Shown: piece after piece, positions 1 through 8,031 of the stretch | How positions within the stretch are numbered: the stretch's first letter is position 1 | Layout of the letters: each line of letters begins with the position of its first letter | Assembly: GCA_016839845.1 (NCBI GenBank) | Contig: JAEOTL010000161.1 | Location: forward strand, 1 to 28,939 | Reading direction: 5' to 3' | From: Promethearchaeota archaeon | GTDB lineage: Archaea > Asgardarchaeota > Lokiarchaeia > Sigynarchaeales > SOKP01 | DNA: 28,939 bases | Position numbers and translations under genes: made by a program | The notes under the pieces: model-generated | The model's input: the letters and a program-made list of their open reading frames with translations, nothing else | What the model was told of the DNA's origin: nothing | Database searches by the model: none

Positions 1-2052
1 AAAAAAAAGAAAAAGAAGAAAAAAAAACCTCAACAAAAAGCAGAAAAAACCCTTAGTGAGCGTGAATTTAAGTTTGATGAAACAACGATTCGTCTAAAAC
101 AAAAAGAAAATATGAGGGCACTTTATCGGTCAAAAGAGTACAACCAATACTTTAAACTAATTAAATCAAAACAAATACCCCAGGTTCCATTAAATGATGT
201 TCTTAATGACTTTTTCTTCAAAGATCAACTGGTTCCTATCGAGGAAAAGAAGGGGATTAAGAAGATAATTTATTATGATAAAGAAAAGGTTATTGTGATA
301 AAGTCTCTTATAGGAGATGAAATGTATGCAAATTTGGAAGCGCTAGTGAAGAAGTATGGATGGTATTTCTACATAACGGGAGTTCCAGTAGGAGATAGTG
401 AATTGTGCATCGCAATAGATAAGGTTGAAAAGAATTTCGCTAATGATCATTTCTCTAATGTGTCTCTTATTGGGGATCAAGGTAATCCAAATAATATTAG
501 AGTAACAATTTATCCTATAGTTTTAAAACCAAATCATAATTGCCACATTTTAGGAATAGGAAAACTCAATATCTTGTTAGATTGCGGACTATCATCTGAA
601 AAAACTAGAATCGAAACAAACGAGGGGGAAACAGAACAAGATGTTCAGAAAGACGAGAATATCGAGGTAGAAGAAAAAACTGAAAACGATGCAGAAGATT
701 CAATTGGGGATATGAAATACGTCGATGAATATCTTCAAAATCTTCCTCAACTTATTCTAGAAGAAGAAAGGAACAGAAGGGGTAAATCATCTGACGAATC
801 TGAAGAGATTCTCCTAAGTAATATTCCCCAAACTCCTAAAATTGATGCTATTTTTGTCTCACACAGCCACTGGGACCATATTTCGGGTCTAAAATTGCTA
901 GTTAAGATGTATCCTGACGTTCCTATTTTAAGTTCGAGAATAACAATGGATTTATTCCTACTTAGAGATTCAAAATTCTTGAAACAAGAAACCCATGATG
1001 AAATCGAAGAAGAAGAATATCTCAATATAGTCAAAAATGTAATTTATGTAGAAAACGGGACAAAAGTTGAGTTTAAAGAAAAAAATTGTTTTCTCTCATT
1101 TTTTCACGCTGGACATATGCCTGGAGCTCTCATGATGGTAGCAAAAGTAAATGATTTCAGACTGCTCTATACAGGGGACTATACTTATCATGATATAACA
1201 CCTTTTGCCGGAACAAGACGTTTTCTTGAGCAGATATCCCGACCTATCGATTATCTTTTAATTGATGGGACAAGTGCTAGTGAAGATTTTGGAAACATTA
1301 CCGATCAGTTTCATAGTGTAATTTTATTTCTAGAGCAGAAAGCAGAGTATGGTGACAATTCATTGATAGGAGCTGATCCTTCGAGTTTGGCAATATCTTT
1401 TATGTTGACATTTTGGAGGTATTTCAGAAAACTTCAATTAAGGCAAGATTACAAGAAGCGTCCTAATATCTATGTAGACATGATGGTAAGGAAGAATATC
1501 CAAGTAATTAATCACCGGTATGAATTTATATATGGTCCAATTTCTCGTTTAATCCGAGACAAGGCAAATCCATTTAACAGTATCAAGTTCAGATGGTTTG
1601 ACTATTCAAACTTAAATTTTCTACGGAAAAAGAATAATATAATCATTTCTCATCCCCCAGATCTTAGTTATGGCTTAATAAGGAACATCATCAATAGTGT
1701 TGGACGTAATCCGCATAATTTTGTATTTCTTGCAGGATCGATTCATGAATCTCCTGGTGCTGAACTTATTGAGGGTGCCGAAGAAATTGAGTTCTCTGAG
1801 ACTTGGAAAATGCCGTTTCGCGCCTTTCTCCTTAATACTTTTGCCCCTAACATTAAGATAAAGCTCCACGCAGATAGAAATCAGCTAAGAGAAATGATTA
1901 AGATCCTTGAACCAAAGGAGGTTTGTTTTTTTCATCAGTCTGCTAAAAAATTAACAGAAGCAGTTGAATATGCAAAGGAATTGGGAGTAGAAAAAGTTTC
2001 ATTGCCTAAAAAACGAAGACTAACAATTTTAAATTTAAAACCATCCCCATAA
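1..2052 (+). CDS. beta-CASP-like metallo-beta-lactamase fold hydrolase, 5' end outside window
   Basis: Predicted metal-dependent hydrolase of the MBL fold, possibly a nuclease. Numbering from the first in-window ATG (112): a DCGL strand near 157-160, an acidic low-complexity insertion (about 162-235), the metal motif HSHWDH at 251-256, a second metal His in FFHAGHMPGAL, and TGDYTY supplying the bridging Asp. The C-terminal segment HADRNQLREMIKILEPKEV resembles the terminal His motif of beta-CASP RNA-processing enzymes (CPSF73 and archaeal aCPSF families). No KH domains are visible, so it is not a standard aCPSF1. The frame is open from base 1 to ATG 112 without a stop and encodes a Lys-rich stretch, so the true start probably lies upstream and the window cuts the gene. 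The N-terminal 140 residues are unrecognised. Fold confidence is high; RNA as substrate is an inference. Confidence 0.85.
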   Translation, partial: KKKKKKKKKPQQKAEKTLSEREFKFDETTIRLKQKENMRALYRSKEYNQYFKLIKSKQIPQVPLNDVLNDFFFKDQLVPIEEKKGIKKIIYYDKEKVIVIKSLIGDEMYANLEALVKKYGWYFYITGVPVGDSELCIAIDKVEKNFANDHFSNVSLIGDQGNPNNIRVTIYPIVLKPNHNCHILGIGKLNILLDCGLSSEKTRIETNEGETEQDVQKDENIEVEEKTENDAEDSIGDMKYVDEYLQNLPQLILEEERNRRGKSSDESEEILLSNIPQTPKIDAIFVSHSHWDHISGLKLLVKMYPDVPILSSRITMDLFLLRDSKFLKQETHDEIEEEEYLNIVKNVIYVENGTKVEFKEKNCFLSFFHAGHMPGALMMVAKVNDFRLLYTGDYTYHDITPFAGTRRFLEQISRPIDYLLIDGTSASEDFGNITDQFHSVILFLEQKAEYGDNSLIGADPSSLAISFMLTFWRYFRKLQLRQDYKKRPNIYVDMMVRKNIQVINHRYEFIYGPISRLIRDKANPFNSIKFRWFDYSNLNFLRKKNNIIISHPPDLSYGLIRNIINSVGRNPHNFVFLAGSIHESPGAELIEGAEEIEFSETWKMPFRAFLLNTFAPNIKIKLHADRNQLREMIKILEPKEVCFFHQSAKKLTEAVEYAKELGVEKVSLPKKRRLTILNLKPSP

Positions 2053-2100
2053 AATCTTTAAGTTAACAATTGATTATTCATCATAGAACTATATCCTAAT

Positions 2101-2108
2101 AAGGTGAG
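2101..2108 (+). promoter_or_regulatory. Shine-Dalgarno site deciding an AUU start
   Basis: AAGGTGAG matches the archaeal anti-Shine-Dalgarno complement. It ends 5 bases before an in-frame ATT at 2114 but more than 20 bases before the first ATG at 2132, so it supports initiation at ATT. Confidence 0.55.
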
Positions 2109-2113
2109 TTAAA

Positions 2114-2494
2114 ATTTACTCTGAAAAGGTCATGGAGCATTTCAAGAATCCACGAAATATGGGAGAAATGAAAGATGCTGATGCTGTTGGAGAACATGGA
2201 AATCCAACATGTGGAGATCTTATGTATATTTACATCAAAGTGGATGAAAAAAATGGAAAAGAAGTGATTAAGGATATTTCGTTTCAAACATTCGGATGTG
2301 CTGCTGCGATTGCAACCTCATCTATGGTAACTGAATTAGCAAAAGGAAAATCCTTAGAAGATGCTTCTAACATTTCTCGAGATGATGTAGCTGACTCATT
2401 AGATGGACTACCCCCCATCAAATTGCATTGTAGTAATTTGGCTGCTGATGCTTTAAAAGATGCAATAAAGAACTATCTTGAAAAAAGGAAATAA
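2114..2494 (+). CDS. iscU: IscU/NifU N-terminal type Fe-S cluster assembly scaffold
   Basis: Scaffold on which [2Fe-2S] clusters are built before transfer to apoproteins. The three conserved ligand Cys are all present, in NPTCGD, TFGCAAAIATSS and LHCSNLA, as is the Asp after the first. Full length is about 126 residues, typical for stand-alone IscU. The first ATG is at 2132, but the in-frame codons before it read I-Y-S-E-K-V, matching the conserved YSEKV N-terminus of the family, and an in-frame TGA at 2105 closes the frame. ATT at 2114, with a Shine-Dalgarno site just upstream, is therefore the likeliest start. No cysteine desulfurase gene (IscS/NifS/SufS) is visible next to it; the sulfur donor must be elsewhere. 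A nitroreductase follows 20 bases downstream. Confidence 0.9.
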   Translation: MYSEKVMEHFKNPRNMGEMKDADAVGEHGNPTCGDLMYIYIKVDEKNGKEVIKDISFQTFGCAAAIATSSMVTELAKGKSLEDASNISRDDVADSLDGLPPIKLHCSNLAADALKDAIKNYLEKRK

Positions 2495-2514
2495 GGTATT
2501 AGTAATATATTCTT

Positions 2515-3378
2515 ATGACTTTTTCTAAACCAATTATTGATATTATTCAAGAAAGAAAATCCCATAGAACTTATTCTGGAAATCCTCTTGAAAGAGATCT
2601 AAGAGAAAAAGTAATTAACTTATTAAAAACTTATAACATTAGAAGTCCTTTTAGCCAATACGCGGGAAAATCTAGATTTGCGCTCATAAGTATTCCTGAT
2701 TTTGATCCTAAAGAAAAAAAAAAAATTGGGACCTATGGCATAATCAAAGGTGCCCAAGATTTTATTGTGGGAGCAGTTGAGAAATCTCACTACAGTCGAG
2801 AGCATTTTGGATATATTCTAGAAACCATAATTTTAGCTATGACTGATATTGGTCTAGGTACATGCTGGTTAGGGGGAACTTTTAATAGAAGTCTTTTTTC
2901 AGAGAAAATAAATTGTTCTCCTAATGAAATTCTGCCAGCGATTTCGCCCGTTGGATATATCATTCAAAAATCAGTTAGAGAAAAAATAATTAGATCTGTT
3001 GCTAAAGCTGATAAACGATTACCATGGGAGAGATTGTTTTTTGAGGGAAATATATCTGTCCCAATTACTAAAACTCAACTTGGAAAATATGCAACTGTAC
3101 TTGAAATGATTCAAATTGGGCCTTCAGCGGGAAACAAACAACCTTGGAGAATAGTTAAGGAAACTGACAAAAATATTTTTCACTTCTACAGTACTAATCC
3201 CAAAGATGGACGTTTTTTAAAATATGATAAATTCAGACCATTAGATATAGGAATATCAGTTTGTCATTTTAATCTCACCGCTGAGGAATTAAGCCTTAAA
3301 GGAAACTGGGTTATTGAGGACCCTCAAATTCCCAATACAGAAAATTTATTATATAAAATTACTTGGGAAGAGAAATAA
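2515..3378 (+). CDS. nitroreductase family protein, TM1586 type
   Basis: Predicted FMN-dependent oxidoreductase of the nitroreductase superfamily; the substrate is unknown. The N-terminus has the family's R-x-S-H/V-R-x-Y pattern (ERKSHRTYSGNPL, about residues 13-25). A central helix with GLGTCWLGGTFNR (about 119-131) and a second-half motif GPSAGNKQPWRIV (about 202-214) recall the duplicated half-domain layout of TM1586-like single-chain nitroreductases. Length (287 residues) fits that subgroup, which is longer than the usual 180-220 residues. ATG 2515 follows the iscU stop by 20 bases, so co-transcription is plausible; whether it acts in redox supply for Fe-S assembly is not shown. A run of twelve A at 2710-2721 is a possible slippage or sequencing-error site. 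Confidence 0.82.
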   Translation: MTFSKPIIDIIQERKSHRTYSGNPLERDLREKVINLLKTYNIRSPFSQYAGKSRFALISIPDFDPKEKKKIGTYGIIKGAQDFIVGAVEKSHYSREHFGYILETIILAMTDIGLGTCWLGGTFNRSLFSEKINCSPNEILPAISPVGYIIQKSVREKIIRSVAKADKRLPWERLFFEGNISVPITKTQLGKYATVLEMIQIGPSAGNKQPWRIVKETDKNIFHFYSTNPKDGRFLKYDKFRPLDIGISVCHFNLTAEELSLKGNWVIEDPQIPNTENLLYKITWEEK

Positions 3379-3443
3379 ATTTAAAAGGAAGTACCTTACC
3401 TTACGGTTAAATTCAGCTTAATATCTATAATATGTTTTTCCTC

Positions 3444-4805
3444 TCAATTCAATCTATTTTTTTTCTCCTGGTGAAGTACTCCTAATCTAACATTCATCTC
3501 TTCCACTTTTTCTTTATTGTAAGTGTAATAGTACATAAAAACAAGTCCAATTAATGAAACTATGGCAGGGATCAAAAACATGAGTATTAAAATACCCGGT
3601 ATAGCTGAAGATGGTTGTGTGTCTGATCCTTGGATAAAACCAAAAGAATTTAGGATTAAAGTGGCAATAATTGGACCTATACTTTGAGCAGGTTTGTGGA
3701 TTAGAGCATTAACTCCCAGAAACATACCTTCTCTTCGAGATCCATTCTTTAATTCATCTTCATCAATCGATAAATACATGAGTGGTGTATTAAAAATACC
3801 ATATCCCCCAAAAAAAGTACGTATACCCAAACCGACAACAGCAATAAGAGGATCATTTAGTAATATAAAAAGGAAGAAAGTCAGGAAATTTATACTCACT
3901 TTAATTATCCCAAATCTTATGATTAAACCACGCATTCCCCATTTTTTTCGTATTTTTATGCAAAAGAAGTTTGATCCATATCCAACAAGAATGAAAATTA
4001 AGAAATACCAGAGTACTCCTCCTTCTCCAAGCACGAAAAGATAGACAAATAAATAGCTTAAACCGATCGAACCTAAAAATGCATTACAAAAATTAAATCC
4101 TAAATATAACAAGAATGATTTTGACTTAAACGTCTCCTTTAACGCCTTCAATAGTGAAAATCCTTTATCTTGTTGAAACTCTGGTTTTTCTTCAGAGAAA
4201 TGGGCAGTTATCAAAAGAAGAATAGTCGAAAGGACCGCGACGATTATTATTAAAACTAAATAGTCACTTGACAACGGATTCAAATCTCCCATAATTAAAA
4301 GAAAAGGTATAACTATAATACCTCCTATCACTCCCACAATGAAATTTGCTTTGTTTCTTTCATCCAAATCTGAAGTCATTTCTGGTAATAGTGCCATCCA
4401 CACTAAGATAACCAGAGTTAGCATAGTATCAAATAAGCAAATACTTATTACAAAATGCAAGAAAATAACTAGTTGGTTGGTTAGGCTCCATGGGAACCAA
4501 ACTAAAAGAAAAGTTAATACCCATATGGGAGAACCATACTTAATATAAATAATTCTTCGGCTACCCCATCTTTTTGTATTTGTACGATCTGAAAGTTGCC
4601 CTAGGAGGGGATCATTTATGGCGTTTACCACCATGTAAATAACTTGGCCCACAATAAAAAACGCAGGTAATAATTGTAAACTATCATAAAAAAACTCAAC
4701 ATATTTTAAACCAAAAATGAAAGCGAGTAAACCGGCAGGTATAGCACCAATAGAATAACCGAATAAGGTGCGACGGCTTAACTTTTCTGCTGTAATATTC
4801 TCTAT
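3444..4805 (-). CDS. MFS transporter of the GPH/MelB-like sugar:cation symporter family
   Basis: Membrane transporter with about 12 hydrophobic segments. The motif NDPLLGQLSDRTNTKRWGSRR is the loop 2-3 signature of glycoside-pentoside-hexuronide symporters (N-D-P-x-x-G-x-x-x-D-R), and GYGIFNTPLMYLSIDED matches the second-half repeat of the family. The first standard start is GTG at 4652, but this would remove the conserved first helix. The frame stays open to 4835 and encodes LSRRTLFGYSIGAIPAG followed by a hydrophobic helix, as expected for MelB-like N-termini. No ATG, GTG or TTG lies in that extension, so the start at 4805 (ATA) is a placeholder. A sequencing error or a non-canonical start are both possible. 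The gene follows a carboxylesterase on the same strand. Substrate unknown. Confidence 0.82.
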   Translation of the reverse strand: MENITAEKLSRRTLFGYSIGAIPAGLLAFIFGLKYVEFFYDSLQLLPAFFIVGQVIYMVVNAINDPLLGQLSDRTNTKRWGSRRIIYIKYGSPIWVLTFLLVWFPWSLTNQLVIFLHFVISICLFDTMLTLVILVWMALLPEMTSDLDERNKANFIVGVIGGIIVIPFLLIMGDLNPLSSDYLVLIIIVAVLSTILLLITAHFSEEKPEFQQDKGFSLLKALKETFKSKSFLLYLGFNFCNAFLGSIGLSYLFVYLFVLGEGGVLWYFLIFILVGYGSNFFCIKIRKKWGMRGLIIRFGIIKVSINFLTFFLFILLNDPLIAVVGLGIRTFFGGYGIFNTPLMYLSIDEDELKNGSRREGMFLGVNALIHKPAQSIGPIIATLILNSFGFIQGSDTQPSSAIPGILILMFLIPAIVSLIGLVFMYYYTYNKEKVEEMNVRLGVLHQEKKNRLN

Positions 4806-4880
4806 GGTATTATCAACTATTATAATTTTTAAAAATTAATTTTACTTATTCTCAAATCTATAAAAAGTCTTTCTAGACGA

Positions 4881-6389
4881 TTAAAGAATTCCATCCCAAA
4901 TTTTACGAAGTGGATCTTCGGTAGTTTCTATAATTTTTGGATTAATACTCAGAATCATTGTAGATCGTTTTTCCAAATCATAAGTCGGCCATTTGGGTAT
5001 TCTCTCATTATTAGGGTTTCCAGTTCGAGCAAAATTTACCCATGTATTCATCACCATCTTCGCTAAAACTTTTGATTCTTCATCCTCCTTTATAGCCCCT
5101 TTAATTAGATCTGGCTTATCAAGTGTATTAAATACAAATGGAATCTCAAAAACATGGAGTGCGAATCCGAATCTTGGACTATTATAAGAAAAAATATATG
5201 TATATACATTAGACTGATGATTAGTGTGTGCTTCAAGCTGGCGGATTATCGGAATTTTAAACATTGTGTCAGATAAAATTGCGTCCCAATATAAAAATTC
5301 GTTATCTGGATACTTCTTTTCTAATTCTCCCCGATACACATTTATCAACTGGCTCATAACAGTATCATCTATATCATTCGACTGAATTTGAGTACGAGTA
5401 AATTTTAAAATGAGCTCCCTCTTCATCTCATCAGAGTTAGTTAATTGTTCGGATATGAACCCTAATTCATTTTCATTATACCCTATTATCAACGGTACTT
5501 GATGATTATTTCCCTTGCGAATAGTTTCTATAGGTTGTTCTGGTATATAATCTCCATCAATGTACGGCCAAAACGGGTTTCCCTTAACATTAAATATACC
5601 TCCGACAATTTTTTTTTGTAAACTCATGAGTCTTTTCAGGGGAACCTTTTTTAAGTCTTCAATGTTCTCTATTCCAATCCTTAACTTTGATAATAGTTTT
5701 TCCGCGCCCTCTCTTGATCTTGAATTGTTATAATCACGTGGATTAGCCGTTCCACTTGACATAATTGCTTTATGAAACAAACCTTTTGAAGATGGTATGA
5801 CAAGTAATATTCCAACTGACATACCCCCAGCAGACTCTCCGAAAATCGTAATGTTATTCGCATCACCTCCAAATTTTTCTATATTCTCCTGAACCCATTG
5901 TAACGCAGCAACTTGGTCTTGCATTCCAAGATTTGGAGGTATTCCCGGTAAAAAAAGAAAGCCTAGTACACCCAATCGATAGTTGAAACTTACAACAACT
6001 ACATCCCCTTGAGTCGTGAGTGCTGCACCATCAGTTCTGGGTCTTGCTCCTGTACCGTTTAGGTATCCTCCCCCATGTATCCAGACAAGAACAGGTCTTT
6101 TTTTGTCATCAACGGCGGGAGTCCAAACATTAAGATAAAGACAATCCTCCGATTCGGGTAAATTAATCTTTGGATCTTCAGGTTCATGTTGTGGGGCCAT
6201 AGGGCCACATTTGATGGTGTCTTTAACACCTTGCCATTTTGTTTTAGGTTTAGGTTCACTAAAGCGTAGATCCCCAATAGGTGGTTCTGCATATGGAATA
6301 CCTTTAAAGATCTCAATACCATTCTCTTTATATCCTTGAATTTTACCAAACGACGTATCAACGATCGATGTTCTTTCCATGACTATCAC
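4881..6389 (-). CDS. type-B carboxylesterase (para-nitrobenzyl esterase-like)
   Basis: Alpha/beta-hydrolase that cleaves carboxylic esters. The catalytic triad can be read: Ser186 in the nucleophile elbow GESAGG, Glu308 in GYNENELGF, and His412 in LHVFEIPFVF. The oxyanion-hole loop is WIHGGGYLNG (about 103-112), and EDCLYLNVWTP (about 81-91) is the family signature. Length of 502 residues is normal. No secretion signal or lipobox is visible at the N-terminus, so a cytosolic location is likely. ATG at 6389 is used; a second ATG three codons later is possible. It sits 57 bases after the DUF4956 gene and before an MFS transporter on the same strand, which suggests uptake and hydrolysis of an esterified compound. 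Such esterases are widespread in bacteria, so lateral transfer is possible but not demonstrated. Confidence 0.93.
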   Translation of the reverse strand: MIVMERTSIVDTSFGKIQGYKENGIEIFKGIPYAEPPIGDLRFSEPKPKTKWQGVKDTIKCGPMAPQHEPEDPKINLPESEDCLYLNVWTPAVDDKKRPVLVWIHGGGYLNGTGARPRTDGAALTTQGDVVVVSFNYRLGVLGFLFLPGIPPNLGMQDQVAALQWVQENIEKFGGDANNITIFGESAGGMSVGILLVIPSSKGLFHKAIMSSGTANPRDYNNSRSREGAEKLLSKLRIGIENIEDLKKVPLKRLMSLQKKIVGGIFNVKGNPFWPYIDGDYIPEQPIETIRKGNNHQVPLIIGYNENELGFISEQLTNSDEMKRELILKFTRTQIQSNDIDDTVMSQLINVYRGELEKKYPDNEFLYWDAILSDTMFKIPIIRQLEAHTNHQSNVYTYIFSYNSPRFGFALHVFEIPFVFNTLDKPDLIKGAIKEDEESKVLAKMVMNTWVNFARTGNPNNERIPKWPTYDLEKRSTMILSINPKIIETTEDPLRKIWDGIL

Positions 6390-6446
6390 TTGTTATGACA
6401 AATGGAATAACTCAATATGAGAATTATTTTATAATTGGATAGTTAA

Positions 6447-7208
6447 TTAAATTTCGACTGAACTACTTCCCTCAATAACTTTAACATTGGAAATATAAGG
6501 AATCTTTTGAACTTCAGATAACAATTCTGCTTTTGAGCCAATTTCCATTGGAACTCCTCTAGACTTCTTTAATGACAGTAGTTTAGTCTTCTGCTTAAAA
6601 GTAACAATGAAGCTAATACGATTCGTTTCGTCATCTATCGCATCAATTCCTAACATTGAATAATATTTAAGATGACGTACAAAGATTGGGCTTAGAATTT
6701 TAGAATAGTCTTGTGAAACCGGAAAATCGAGCTCTAAAATATCTTGGGCTAGTCCTTTTTGTCCGAATTTAGTATAGGTCATAAAATACATCAAACTACA
6801 GCCAATTAATGTAAGTAAGATCCCAATAAGATAATAGCGTGTCCCAGCCGCCATACCCACAGCCATAACGAAAAATATAAACCCAACATCCCTGGTTTCT
6901 TTTAGAGCATTTCTGAATCGTACAATAGAAAGAGCACCTACCAGAGTGAAAGCCCTAGCTATATCCTCTCCTATAACCACCATAATCATACCCACAATGA
7001 CCCCTAACAGTACTAATGTCTGAGTAAAGTTTTGGGAATAAGAAATACTTCTATGAGTTCCTCGATAGGTAATGCCAATAAGGAGAGACAGCACTATAGT
7101 CCAAAAGAATACAATGATTATATCTGAAATACCTATTTCTGGATTAACAATTCCTAAAGTAAAAAAGGAATCTTCAATAAATTTCTTAAAGAAATCAAAT
7201 AACCACAT
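6447..7208 (-). CDS. DUF4956 membrane protein
   Basis: Integral membrane protein of 253 residues with about four hydrophobic segments (roughly 28-48, 60-83, 105-125, 126-144) followed by a soluble C-terminal domain of about 100 residues. The strongly conserved family segment ARAFTLVGALSIVRFRNALKE is present between the second and third helices. Biochemical function is not known. Proteins of this family recur beside VTC-domain and CotH-domain proteins, as seen here, where the gene lies 35 bases after the VTC gene. The tail has a regulator-like alternation of strands and helices (ISFIVTFKQKTKLLSLKK) and could bind a ligand or partner; that is inference. No clear Shine-Dalgarno site precedes the ATG. 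Confidence 0.87.
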   Translation of the reverse strand: MWLFDFFKKFIEDSFFTLGIVNPEIGISDIIIVFFWTIVLSLLIGITYRGTHRSISYSQNFTQTLVLLGVIVGMIMVVIGEDIARAFTLVGALSIVRFRNALKETRDVGFIFFVMAVGMAAGTRYYLIGILLTLIGCSLMYFMTYTKFGQKGLAQDILELDFPVSQDYSKILSPIFVRHLKYYSMLGIDAIDDETNRISFIVTFKQKTKLLSLKKSRGVPMEIGSKAELLSEVQKIPYISNVKVIEGSSSVEI

Positions 7209-7243
7209 AATTTTTTATTATTTTAAATTTAAAAAAAGGTTTA

Positions 7244-8011
7244 TTAAACTAGAGCAAACGGTTTTGTTTTTTCTAATCCGGTTGCAAATTTTGAAATTTT
7301 ATATTGTATACAATCATTTTTTTGAATAATTCGCATTGCCCAATTTGGAATAAAGTTGTTAAACTTTATTTCCATTATGCAAATGTTACGAGGTACAATG
7401 AATTTGGAACCTCCACCATAACGAAGATCAAGATTATAGTTTCTAACCATCACATTAGTATCAAACGTTAATCTGAAGGTTTTCTCGACTTTAGAAAGAA
7501 AAGGCTGTCTTTTATAAGATACAATGCACTTTGGCTTTAAATTATATTTTTTATTGAGAAACCAGATCTCTTCTAAAGTTGTTTTATCTTGATCAGAAGC
7601 GGCTTCATAGAAATTTTGTGCTTCTGTACTCTTTCTATTCAAAATACTTAATGATTCTTCAAGAGGTACGAAGATTCTTCTCTTGGCAACGTTTTCATTA
7701 ATTTTTTTCTTAACCTCTATAAAAGCAAAATCTTGATTATTCCCTGAGAAATTGGGATAAAATCGAATCCTTAATTTTTTTCGGATCGCAACTCCATCTC
7801 TTTTTTCTAAAAATGAATGATGAAAATTAGAATCAAAGTATAAACTTCTAACCTCATAATCATATTGGTTCTGAACATTTGAGTCCAATATCATGAAAGG
7901 GCTAATAAATTTAAGAAGATTATCTCTCTCCGCTAAAGATATCTGATATTTTATCTCAAATCGGTTGAAATATTTCTGGTATTTTCGATATGTTTGGATT
8001 TTTCTCACCAT
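7244..8011 (-). CDS. VTC domain protein, polyphosphate polymerase-like
   Basis: Member of the VTC domain family, whose eukaryotic representative Vtc4 makes polyphosphate from ATP in a tunnel lined by basic residues. Features visible: FEIKYQIS near the start, SLYFDS, the basic strand KKLRIRFYP, FIEVKKK, AKRRIFVPLEE, SYKRQPF, LTFDTNV, IMEIKFN and the closing YKISKFATGLE. The alternating Lys/Arg/Glu strands fit the tunnel fold. ATG 8011 was chosen: it starts 20 bases after the CotH stop, whereas a TTG further up (8110) would overlap the CotH gene by 79 bases. About 255 residues is the normal size for the stand-alone domain. No SPX domain is present, so inositol-phosphate control as in yeast is not expected. 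Polyphosphate synthesis itself is an inference from family membership. Confidence 0.87.
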   Translation of the reverse strand: MVRKIQTYRKYQKYFNRFEIKYQISLAERDNLLKFISPFMILDSNVQNQYDYEVRSLYFDSNFHHSFLEKRDGVAIRKKLRIRFYPNFSGNNQDFAFIEVKKKINENVAKRRIFVPLEESLSILNRKSTEAQNFYEAASDQDKTTLEEIWFLNKKYNLKPKCIVSYKRQPFLSKVEKTFRLTFDTNVMVRNYNLDLRYGGGSKFIVPRNICIMEIKFNNFIPNWAMRIIQKNDCIQYKISKFATGLEKTKPFALV

Positions 8012-8031
8012 TCTATTTTTAATATCTTCTA

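Noticed and set aside
747..1034. Minus-strand open frame inside the MBL gene
   Set aside because: Fully contained in a coding gene on the other strand, with no family motif or Shine-Dalgarno site.
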